64,000 bases of DNA from Austropuccinia psidii (lineage: Eukaryota; Basidiomycota; Pucciniomycetes; Pucciniales; Sphaerophragmiaceae): the NCBI GenBank assembly GCA_023105745.1, contig JALGQZ010000009.1, positions 12,510,564-12,574,563 on the forward strand, read 5' to 3'. This document shows positions 37,901 to 47,433 of the stretch, piece after piece. Every line of letters starts with the position of its first letter. Position 1 is the stretch's first letter. The position numbers and the translations under genes are program-made. The notes under the pieces were generated by a model that was not told the DNA's origin, searched no databases, and was given only the letters and a program-made list of their open reading frames with translations.

Positions 37901-39292
37901 CCTCCATTCAATTAATCCTTCTAAGGTTTCTCTGCAAACTAAACTTCAAAAAAGGGTCACAAGATGAATTAGTATAATATTAGGATGTAGCTAATGATTT
38001 ATAAGTTTAAACTCACGCAGACCATCCATGCGAATCAGGGGCGAATGAGTAAGGGTGTCTTTTTGAGACTTAGTTTTAGAGTTGTTAGTGATGTTTTCTC
38101 TGTTAAACCAAGCCGTTTGGGTATTCTTCTTATGACCTCTAGGTAGACGGATTGAAGTTGAAATGATTGAAGATTTCAAGGGACCTAGACCAAATAAGCT
38201 AAGACCAGCTTGAACAAGATTGATTAAGGCAAAAACGAGTTGACGGAATTCTGCATTTGCCAAATCAGTTTGCGGAATTAAAAAAGAATTGAGAAACTTT
38301 TTTTGCTGTGAAGAACTTTTTTCAATTGATAGCATAAAATGAAACAAGGAATGGCGGAAAACCTCTAAGGCAAATTAGTAAAGATTATCCATGTCTAATT
38401 TTAATAATGATAATAATAAAATGTTGAATTGCAAGGGTATGATAATCAACATACCTACAAGGTTTCAAATCCAAGCCAGTTCGACCACCAAATTGCATTC
38501 TTCTCATATCAATATTACAATACAATTGATCTTTGATGCTATCATAGCTCATATAATTATCGATATCGCTTGGAATGTCGATTTTGATGAGATTGAGATA
38601 ATCATTTCTGACAGATTTTAATGATTTGACTAAAATTGTGCCGAAGGATGTCTTTCAAACATCAACATAATTTAGGTTAAGAGAAAATAAAATAAAACCA
38701 TGATCTTTTCACTGCCTATTTTGAGCTTACTTGATAGGGCCTACAATCATCAATTTGACATAAGCGTTCTAAAACATCTTGCCAGCTTTCGTCTCGCACT
38801 GTAGATGCTTGACTCAAATTAATGCTTTGATCAGGTTCTTTTAACCTAAAAACGTCAACCAAGATCTGATTCCAAAAAATAAAAATAGATTTAATCATAA
38901 GTAAACAAGTTGAATAGCATTATGATTTTTTTGAATTTTACTTGATCATTTGGATCAGCTTGAACGATTAATGTTGGATTTAAAACTGAACGATCTATCA
39001 ATCTGTAAAAAATAAAAAAGTCAGTTTTAATACTCAAACAAATCTTCATTTTTTAAGAATGATCAAAAAATAAATTGGAGAAGCTTAACAATTGTTCCAC
39101 GATATAAATTTCGAAGCCTTTCAATTTCAAGTTTCTTTTGATTAAATGAAAATTTTTTGATAAAAATTCAGGCAAAAAATTATTGAGCTTCAATGTCAGG
39201 ATGAATGACGAAATCAATAAATCGAAATTTTTAGTTGAGCTTTCGGACTTCAGATCATTATTACTTCTTTTTGAGGTTGAAGTTGATTGCAT
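34922..39292 (-). CDS. STB6/STB2-like (Sin3-binding family) protein, 15 exons
   Basis: Fifteen exons join in phase to about 1057 codons: 39090-39292, 38942-39002, 38731-38865, 38451-38651, 38017-38362, 37877-37938, 37692-37790, 37569-37628, 36882-37438, 36711-36785, 36552-36613, 36352-36478, 36031-36279, 35841-35934 and 34922-35764. Introns are 63-130 nt with GT..AG ends; the least certain donor is GTTGAT at 38450 (GTATGT, four bases earlier, breaks the frame). The N-terminal half resembles the conserved fungal STB6-like domain: GFEIYIVEQ (59-67), SFGTILVKSL (135-144), RRMQFGGRTGL (183-193), NPYILALLLSTIL in exon 7. Yeast Stb2 and Stb6 bind the Sin3 corepressor; a chromatin role is inferred from family only. 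Exon 14 and the start of exon 15 look coiled-coil and the C-terminus is acidic. No frame damage is seen, so it is probably functional. Confidence 0.75.
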
Positions 39293-39858
39293 TTAAAAGT
39301 TTTGTTGATGAAGCTGATGGATGAAGATGGATGAAGATGTGAATCTAGAGAATTTTAAAAATCAAGTGAAATTGACCTTGCCCACTATCCTTAGACTAAT
39401 TGAACTCAACTCAAAATAAAGCCAATCAAAAAAATTAATCATTTTTCTCATCAAATCTTCGATTTTCTCTATAAATCATCTAAAAGAACAGATTTCCCTC
39501 AGATAAAGATGATATTTTCTATTCATCCAAGGCATAAACTACATGGATTATATTTGAAGTTACTCGCAGAGATGTGGTTCTATTAGGCAGTTTTCAATTG
39601 TCCCTAAATCCTCAATTATTTCTACAAGATCCCAAGTATTGTTAATAATTTGTATAAGCATAAATTTTTCTCAAGTTCAATTAATTTTAACATCAAATTA
39701 AATACAGAGTCATTTTTACTGTTCAATCATACATCTTTTTTTAATTTGTTCAATGACACCCAGAAACAATTAAAAGAAGAAATTTAAGTTTCAAAATCAA
39801 AAAATGCCAAAGATCTCATCAAGATCTCTACTCAAATGTGATATTTTAGCAGCACAAT
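39293..39858. other. intergenic, promoter side of STB6-like gene
   Basis: Upstream of the minus-strand gene and of the Harbinger relic on the plus strand. AT-rich with no TATA module of the LTR type and no repeat in common with the transposons. The gene promoter must lie here or further right, but I cannot point to elements. Confidence 0.5.
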
Positions 39859-41010
39859 TTGTACATGCCACTGAAATTTAATCTGATAAAGAGCTTGAAG
39901 ATTATATATGGGTTTTTGCATGCAATTTATCAAAGGCAATACCTTAGACCACAGTGGTTCTTTGTCTCTCCTTATATCTTGAAAGCAGATAATCTGGAAA
40001 CTCTCCCTCATAGCAAGTTCAAGCAGCTGTGTTGTACAGCATACAGCTCATTTCTTTCTTTGATATCTCTTATTGGAAAGGATCAATTATTTCACAACAA
40101 TTCAAGCTATAATCAACATGAGCCAGTGTCCCTTTCAAGACTTGGTTGCAATGGTAATGGTACAGCAGCTGGGAAGATTGGGGCAATTTTTGGTATCAGA
40201 AATGGTTCAGTTGTTATATATACACAAAGGGTCATTTTATTCTTAATAAAGCTGAAGAACACATACATCTCATGGCCAAATGAGCAAGAAAGGATTGAAA
40301 TTTCACAAGTGATGCAAGTGAAGGCTTTCCTGGTTGTGTTGCTTTTATTGATGGTCGTCTCATTTCATTATCCAAAAGGCCACCTAATTATGGACAACTT
40401 TATTATGATTTCAAAAAGAAGTATTTTTGGCTCTTCTCTGGCTCATTAATATAATATAAAATATCATTCCTTTGTATAAAGGGCATGAGTGAAACTGAAA
40501 ATGGCTTTCTATTTAGTTACTCCATATCAGTCCAGTTAGTATGTGATGTCAATTGTTGGTTTACTTCATTTCATGTTGGATTTACAAGATAAGTAAATGA
40601 CTCAAGTGCATATCAAAATATGATAATTCATAAAAGGCATGAAAGATATTTTTCCAAAAGCAATATCTTTTGGCCAGCTCAACCTATGGAGGCTCAACGA
40701 CAATTGTTCCAGCATATAAATGAAATGCAACACATAATACAGATAATAGTAAGTTTGACTTCTGCATTTCAAAATCATGAGTAATAATTGAAAATGAAAT
40801 TGGTATTGTTAAAGGTCCATGGTCATCCCTCAAGGAAATGTGAAATATAAAGCAAGTCCAATTCTTGATTAAGTGGTTTGTTATCTGTGTAATTACTCAT
40901 AACCTTTTGACAAATATTGGAGATGAATGGTACAGGATTTATTAAGAGAATGATCCACCAGAGCTTCAAGATGTAGCTGATTTTGTCAATAATGGTTAAA
41001 CTTTCAAGAT
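39859..41010 (+). pseudogene. PIF/Harbinger-type transposase nuclease relic
   Basis: The 196-codon frame 39859-40449 carries the family layout: LETLPHSKFKQL, then RLGCNGNGTAAGKIGAIFGI and the helix-turn-helix-like text GSVVIYTQRVI, then SWPNEQERIEIS. A one-base shift near 40330 moves to GCVAFIDGRLISLSKRPP, the first catalytic Asp region of DDE_Tnp_4 (GFIDGT). Further on KGPWSSLKEM (40812 on) and DEWYRIY..NDPPELQDV (40925-40980) match the conserved C-terminus. The second Asp region is unrecognisable and several stops interrupt it. No terminal inverted repeats or target duplication were found, so the element is partial. Confidence 0.8.
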
Positions 41011-41541
41011 GTGAGAGCAGATTAAGCCTTTAACACTGGCATGAAGTGATATGGTTAATCAAAACACTGAAGCTTTTGAAAAAATGTTTTGGATGTGATG
41101 CTTATATTTGGAATCATTTGAAAAAATACAGCTTGGAATATTTTTAAATTGAGAGGGGTGTTTAAAAGAAATTTTTGAAATCATAATTATAGATCAAAGT
41201 TATATTCAATTTTTTGAAAATTTATTTTACATGTCATTTCTAATTTGAATTTTTAAATGAAAAATTAATTAAGGGTGCAAAAAATTATATTTACTATTAA
41301 ATTTTGATGATCAAATCATAATTCATATAGTGAATTTTGTTATTTTTATTTTTCAAATTTAATTTCAAAGATCCAATAGAAATCATGTAGAAGTAGAAAA
41401 AATCCCATTTATAATGGAGCTTTTATAATCAAAATTTAATGCGGGAATTATTCCTTGATTAAGTGATCTCAAAATTTTGAATATTTTTTGGGATATTTGA
41501 ATTGAAATTGAGAGCCTGACAAGGTTTCAACTAGAGCCAAC
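41011..41541. other. gene-free AT-rich DNA between two relics
   Basis: No open frame or motif is recognised. It separates the tail of the Harbinger relic from the 3' end of the TET-like relic, which converge on it. Confidence 0.5.
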
Positions 41542-42530
41542 TTAGGGATATAAAGTGAAATGTTGCATATTTCCAGAATGCCATACCATTTGACAACTTC
41601 CAGGACTTTTACCAGTTAAATTGAAATACAAAAGATGATCTGTAAAAGAAAAAATTTTATCAAATAAACTGTAATATTTAGGAGAAAGTTGACCAGTTTG
41701 TTTATTTATAGAAATGGAGAGAAAATATGCAAATTTTGAGGCATAATTATCAATGTGAGGAAAATTATGAAAGTTATCAAGAGTATAAGTCAAGTTATTA
41801 GAAAAATATTAATCATCAAAGAATGAAGAGAAGTTAAGGTTTTGAAATATAGGTATTTTATACTTTAAGATTTTTTCTTTATTTTGGTTGAATACTGTGA
41901 GTGGAATTTTTTTGAAGTAATTCTTGGGAATAACAAAGGTCTTTTGGGTGAAAGAATTAATCTCCTTATAATTCTGTAGATTTTTAGAAATTTTCTTGGA
42001 GCAGAAATATTTACCAATATTAAATTGACCATCCCAGGAAGGGCACCATCCTATTGCATAAATGGGGCCCTGAATTTTGTTGCGACATTTTTTCAATTTA
42101 CCAAGAAAGTCTTTCTGCTTGAAGAGGAATGTTTAAATGAGCTTGACTCCATATCTTTTCTCTAAATTCATTTGACTAAAAGATTGGAATTATACGGCTG
42201 CAAACAAATTCTCAGAGGAAATGTTGGATAATTTATCATCTAAAAAAGGGAATCCATGATTAATGGTATGGGAGATTCTTTTGATATAAAATGATAATTG
42301 AATTTTTTTAGTTATCCAAACGGGACAAAATTCCCTTCTTGTTTTATCATTTTTAGAAATTGGAGAAAAGTAGCTATTATAAGAAGAGGTTCTTTTGATG
42401 TTTTATGCTTATTCGACTGTGTTTGTGACTAAATGGGTTGAGCTCTTGAGCTGGTTTAAAGGCCACTGTGATGATTTGGTTGATTTCTTATGTGCTCTAT
42501 TAATGAATTTGGAAGTTAATTCAGTTTAGA
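41542..42530 (-). pseudogene. TET/JBP-like 2OG-Fe(II) oxygenase relic
   Basis: Minus-strand pieces 42096-41809 (95 codons) and 41793-41542 (83 codons) are consecutive parts of one protein separated by a stop. Order: KKCRNKIQGPIYAIGWCPSW, GKYFCSKKIS, then SNNLTYTLDNFHNFPHIDN, SINKQTGQLS, LLYFNLTGKSPGSCQMVWHS and MQHFTLYP. PHIDN supplies the iron-binding HxD, and the H of QHFT fits the distal histidine of the fold. Upstream text as far as about 42530 still reads coherently (INHGFPFLDDKLSNISSENL, QMNLEKRYGV) with two stops. The layout fits the expanded rust-fungus Tet-like 2OG oxygenase family, which in basidiomycetes is linked to KDZ transposons. A role in oxidising methylcytosine is a family inference. 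This copy is broken. Confidence 0.65.
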
Positions 42531-43264
42531 TATTAGAATGAAAGTAATAATAAAGACTAACTATGGGCGATTGTTTTTTTTTCAATTTGACATTTTCAAA
42601 TAATAATTATTTTGAGAAAATTTGTAACGATGTAAATCTGAACAACAAATTATAGGCCAAAATATATCGGTTTAGCAATTATATCAAAAGAAACACCAGT
42701 AATATTAAAATTCAACAATCATTTAGCAATAATAATTATTAAAGAAAAGTGTAATATTAAATATCTAAAAAATAGAAGAAATAAAAGGGTGCTAGAAGAA
42801 AAATTTAAGGAGGTGTTAAACCTAGAAGAAATCATAAAAGGATGAGGAATAGATTGAAGTAAAATTGATAGAAAATGAAGCCCTTGATACTTGCTGCAAA
42901 CGATATCAAGCTCAAAAGGTAGACTTACAAATTGGAACAGGAGTCAATTTGGGTTTGTCAAAGGGGTTATTTTTTCCGAAATTGAGAGTTTATAATCAAT
43001 ATTGTGGAATTATTTCAGCTGAATAATTTATTTTTACAGGATTGATTTAATTATTAATTCTTTTAATTAAGATAATATTATTGGTGGAAATTCATTTTCA
43101 TTAATTGAATCTGATAGGTTTGAATTCAGTTGAAAATTGAAAACAATAATAACACTTGAGATTGAATCTCATTATGTATTTCTGTTTAACAAAACCTTAA
43201 TCTCAGAATTCTAAGTTAATAGGAATGTAAGTCCTATTAAGACACATCTCTGAGAATACAATGA
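42531..43264. other. gene-free AT-rich DNA left of element B
   Basis: No supported gene. It may contain the lost N-terminal exons of the oxygenase relic, but I could not recognise them. Confidence 0.5.
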
Positions 43265-43269
43265 AAAAT
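43265..43269. repeat. target duplication AAAAT, left of element B
   Basis: Same five bases at 52652-52656 immediately after the 3' LTR. Confidence 0.85.
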
Positions 43270-44752
43270 TTTCAGCCTGTGACTCAAAACCAGAGCACAA
43301 GCATGACAGCCAAATATGTCAGCCTGTGACTCAAAACCAGAGCACAAGCATGACAGCCAAATACCATAAATCAATGGTATAGCCAAGATACCACCAAAAC
43401 ATGGAGCTGAGCCAAATCAGCTCAAAAGGTATCAAAATAAAGAGGAAACTCACCCCTTTCCAAATATACAAGTCCCATCACCATAGGACAAAGAATAACA
43501 AAGTTATTCCTGCTCAAAGTTGTTGCTGAGCATAAACCTTAATTTTCACCTCTCATCTGAAATACAGAGTAAGAGGCTTAACCCCATAAAAGGGGTATTC
43601 AAAATGAAGCTCTAAGTCAGGGCTATCCAATGGTACTAGCCAAATTGAGCTAGCACCTGAATTACAGAAGTTATGGCCAAATTCAGGCCAAATAAGGGTG
43701 AGTAAAATAGTCACCTCTCCTCTAACTTCTACAGTTTTAGCGTAAGATACATAAAGTGGTGTCTTTTTGGAAAGAGGACAATCAGGGCTATCTGATTGTG
43801 CCAATCATTTCCCCATATCTCATCTAGAACAAAAGCTATAAGGCAAACAAGCCCAATACAGCTTTTTTCCTAAAACACGCATATGTACAAAAATCTTGTA
43901 CATGGCATAGCTTTGCCATATTTAATGATAACCATTTAAAATGAGGTACCATTGTGTAGAACACATACAGGGATACACACTGAGCCAATTTTGAGGTTGA
44001 TATCTCAAAAACTGACAAAGGTATGGCTGTTTTAAGGTCAAATCCCACAGTTTGGCCAATACTGCCTTACCATGGGATAATATCCCATAACCATGTTTAT
44101 GAGGTGTCAAACAGACGAAAAAGCTTGCTTTTACTTCACTACCTCATAGTTCATTCAATACTGGGGTCCCATACAGGTTCTGTACAGAATTCTACATGTC
44201 ATACACATCAGAATCAGGCTGTGTGGTCCCCAGATGAAAATTTTCACCCTGTATTGGTGAAAACTTCCCAGATGTGGTTTCAAAACCACATCTGAGCCCA
44301 ATACAGGCTAATAAAGGTCTTTGAGAACCACAAGCCTGTCCCAGAGAGTGAAAAATCTTCACTTCCTCTACGTGGAAAGGTCTAGCACCCTTTCCACCCC
44401 ATTTCAGGATAAAAAGGAGGCTTTTCACAGCCAGAATTGTTTCCTCATCCTGCTCTTCAATACCCTATGTAGTAAACTGTCCAGAACAGTTTTACTCTTG
44501 GGTAATAATCAGTTATAATTATAATTTTAATTATTGTAGCTCTTATTATAGTAATTCAACTGGTAAGACTTCACCCAGGGTTCTCAATAGCGCCCACCAC
44601 CACTATTCTTGAATAGGAGAACCCTTTAATTATATTATAAATCTTTATTTTACCCAAAAACACTCTTATCTTAAATCATTTGCTATGTGTCACAGTCAAA
44701 GCTCTAGTTGTAAATAGCCTAATTACTGCTTCAACATAGACTCAGCCTGACA
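43270..44752 (+). repeat. element B 5' LTR with duplicated start
   Basis: The LTR proper (43317-44752) begins TGTCAGCCTGTGACTC and ends CAGCCTGACA. Its first 47 bases are repeated immediately before it at 43270-43316 (first bases TTTCAG instead of TGTCAG). Only by counting this extra copy as part of the LTR does the flank become the matching AAAAT. Confidence 0.9.
44248..44307 (+). promoter_or_regulatory. conserved nested hairpin in 5' LTR
   Basis: Outer 10-bp perfect stem CCTGTATTGG/CCAATACAGG and inner 12-bp perfect stem CAGATGTGGTTT/AAACCACATCTG (44269-44294) with a two-base loop. It is retained in the 3' LTR and in the distant solo LTR at 20684. It could be an RNA fold near the polyadenylation site or a protein-binding palindrome. 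Confidence 0.8.
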
Positions 44753-44768
44753 TTTTGGGGGCCTGGCC
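44753..44768 (+). other. element B primer-binding-site region
   Basis: TTTTGGGGGCCTGGCC follows the 5' LTR directly, near-identical to the stretch in element A. A TGG trinucleotide begins three bases in, as expected for pairing with a tRNA CCA end. Confidence 0.6.
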
Positions 44769-45121
44769 ATGTTTTAAACTTATTTGGACCTTATCAAGTG
44801 AGTTTTTTTCTCTAAATTTCCTCATTCTGACAATTGTTTTACTCTTTTTAGGCGCAATTTTTCTTACAAAATATATATTATATATATATTTTCCTTTTTT
44901 TGGTATATATACCACTTTATACTCATATTTTAAGAGTATCTGTCACATGGCTAATAACCACAAGACCCTTATTTTTGGCATGTTTTGCATATAAAAACAC
45001 TTGAGCCATTAATACAGTCTAATTTTTTAATTAAATTAAGACACCTCATACTGATAAACCAACAGTTGAGGAGTGGTTAGGCATATTGTTAACTCAATTG
45101 CCCTGTTATACACCACTTTTG

Positions 45122-45188
45122 ACAGATTATACTTGCTAATTACAAGTAATCTGTGAGATATTGGTATACAAACAGTATACCAAATATC
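45122..45188 (+). other. two tandem hairpins in element B leader
   Basis: ACAGATTATACTTG pairs with CAAGTAATCTGT (45122-45154) and GATATTGGTATA pairs with TATACCAAATATC (45157-45188), each with one bulge. They lie between the primer site and the leader ORF, where retroelements carry packaging or dimerisation signals. Function is inferred from position only. Confidence 0.6.
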
Positions 45189-45349
45189 AGTAAGCTGTAT
45201 TTCTGACGTGGAATTGTTGATTCAATTACACTGTCATTGTACAAGGGCATATTGTAGTAATATACAAGCCTAGAGGCCATTCTTAGACATGTAAACAGCA
45301 TTTTAAGAAGTCTTAACTGACATTAAGCCCTCTTTTTCCTGTTTTGATT

Positions 45350-46410
45350 CAGTGGAAGATAACTTCATACCACTTGAAAGCCAGTCACAGGCCAACACAC
45401 CAGAGACACCCTCAGAACCACAAGGCAGCAAAGGCACAGTGAAGGCCTGATAACAGCAAAAAAGTGGACACCCATTGCCACACAGAAGAGTAGAAAACCA
45501 CAAAATTCTGCTTCAATACAAGGTAAACTAAGCTTGATATCTTGTGCAGGGAAAATTACTATAATTAACCCAGTTGTAACCTCTAAAGGTAAATTGCCCA
45601 AATCAGCAGACAACAAATTTGTACAAGGAACAGTCAAAGGTAAATACCCTAAGAACATAAAGTTTTTGACTTTCAAACACTAACATGTCACCTGTACACC
45701 TCAGAGATCTTGGCTTCCAAAGGAACCAACCAAAGGACAGAGAAGGTTTTTCCAGAACCAGAAGACCTGAAAGAGGACACCTTGGACACAGTAGTGGATG
45801 GCAAAACAATGAGGGAGATAATATCAACCTTTCCATTCACACTCCAATTCAATGGAGACATCAAACCAGAGGACTGGAAAGACATGGATCAAGTTCTTCA
45901 GCTCCACCAACTCCTCAAGGACTTATTCCAATGGAGAATGGACAACAAGAGGTTCAACCTGGCATCTCACTGGGCAGAACTTGGAGCAAGTTTCCAGAAG
46001 ATCTGTCTCAAAAAGACAGACTTCAAAGACCTTATGGTAATCACCCAAGGTTGGAATCCTACCAGGCAGTTCAGACTACTGGAGGCAAGGGCACAGAGGA
46101 TAAGCAAGAATCAAGCCGCTATCCAAGCTATAGAAGAACAGTTAACCCAGACTAGGCCTACTCAGATTCCTTCAGGCTCACAAGGAGCAGGCCAAATCAG
46201 CTCTCCAGTGGCTTTAAACTATTAAGAAACCAGCAGATCAGTGGCCAAGAGTCACCATTCTTCACAATTCCAGGAAGTTTCCAGGAGAAGACAAGGAAAC
46301 AAGGGCAAGAACAAAGCCTCCTTTGACCAGAGGAGGAAAGAGTCAGACCCTATGATTCAGAAGCTGTTGGATTTGGTAAAAGAAGTGCACAAGAACCAGA
46401 AGTAGTTGTA
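45350..46410 (+). pseudogene. element B leader ORF (ORF0), spliced, broken
   Basis: Coding text begins after a GATTCAG acceptor-like site (45351): EDNFIPLESQSQANTPETPS, then a frameshift near 45440 into KKWTPIATQKSRKPQNSASI. It runs open to VQGTVK at 45639. A 65-nt intron (45640 GTAAAT to 45704 CTCAG) restores the frame into EILASKGTNQRTEKVFPEPE and on to a TAA at 46223. The same frame continues to a TAG at about 46407 (SRRRQGNKGKNKASF, IQKLLDLVKEVHKNQK). It contains DWKDMDQVLQLHQLLKDLFQ and HWAELGASFQKICL. No domain is recognised; it is a separate ORF upstream of gag in this lineage. Confidence 0.65.
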
Positions 46411-46521
46411 AACCACTCTAGAATCAGTAGTTCTAGTAATAGAAACATTACCCCCACTCAGACTGAACATAACATTGTCACATCTCAGAGTAACATCAAC
46501 AGTGATACACTGTGGTTACAA

Positions 46522-47433
46522 ATGTCCCAATATGCTGAGCAATCTGCAAAGAAGTTTGCAGAACTTAAAGCCAGCCATGAGAGGATGAAAAAATTACAAG
46601 CCTCCATGGAAAAAATAGTTAAAAATCTTCAAGAAGGAAATGCTCAATTGAGCAAAGCCTCTGAAGAAACTAACAAAAGACTGAATCTAGTCTTTGAAGA
46701 ACAACACCACAGCAAAAGGGACAGGGATTGTCTGGACCAAGACATCAACAAATTGTTTAATGTCTACCATAACTTGAAGCCCCAACCACAAGGCCAAGTT
46801 ATGGAAAATCCATATCAACCAGATGCCATGTTGATGAATAAGAAAAGATCTCCATCACAATACCAGGATGGAGATGGCATGTCTTATTCAGAGAAGGAAG
46901 CCTTGAAACAGCTTCCTGAGGCCTCAAGAGGGCCCAAATTCTCTGGATCAGGAGAATATGATCATATGGAGCTCATAGATTACATTGATGGACTCTTCAT
47001 TGATGTACCAAGCATACCAGATTACTGGATTACTGCTAGATTAAATACAGCATTTAAAGGACATGCTAGTATATGGTACACAGAAATGAAAGAAATCCAT
47101 GGAAGAAGAAACTGGCCATTGTGGAAGAGTCAAATCATACAAAAGTACAGTAATGGAACTTGGATATGGCAGAAGACCATGTCATTTGAAAATGACAAAT
47201 ACTCTGTGGACAAAGATCCATATGAGTGGTGTCTTAGACAGTCCAAGAGGCTTAAAGCCATTGATCCTCAGATGAACATTCAAATGAGGAATCACAAACT
47301 CCTTACACAACTGCCAGGAGAACTAGAGCATGCAGTAAAATGCAGATGCAACCAAAATTGCACTCTAGATGACATTGCCAACACCTTACAAGACATAAGG
47401 AAAAGGACTTATATAGGGAAATTCACCCCATAG
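46522..47433 (+). CDS. element B gag, N-terminal and capsid part
   Basis: 303 codons from ATG at 46522 to TAG. Residues 1-75 are a predicted coiled coil rich in K, E and Q. FSGSGEYDHMELIDYIDGLF and WYTEMKEIHGRRNWPLWKSQ, with LPGELEHAVKCRCNQ near the end, match the retrotransposon gag core that forms virus-like particles. The frame is open upstream of this ATG for some 40 codons, so the true start may be earlier or by frameshift from the leader ORF. After the TAG the same frame continues through 22 more codons into the CCHC knuckle and pol, so gag and pol were one frame. Confidence 0.85.
   Translation: MSQYAEQSAKKFAELKASHERMKKLQASMEKIVKNLQEGNAQLSKASEETNKRLNLVFEEQHHSKRDRDCLDQDINKLFNVYHNLKPQPQGQVMENPYQPDAMLMNKKRSPSQYQDGDGMSYSEKEALKQLPEASRGPKFSGSGEYDHMELIDYIDGLFIDVPSIPDYWITARLNTAFKGHASIWYTEMKEIHGRRNWPLWKSQIIQKYSNGTWIWQKTMSFENDKYSVDKDPYEWCLRQSKRLKAIDPQMNIQMRNHKLLTQLPGELEHAVKCRCNQNCTLDDIANTLQDIRKRTYIGKFTP

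Noticed and set aside
45303..46155. Overlapping frames on both strands in the element B leader
   Set aside because: Shadows of the leader ORF. Only the frame joined by the 45640-45704 intron keeps coherent text.
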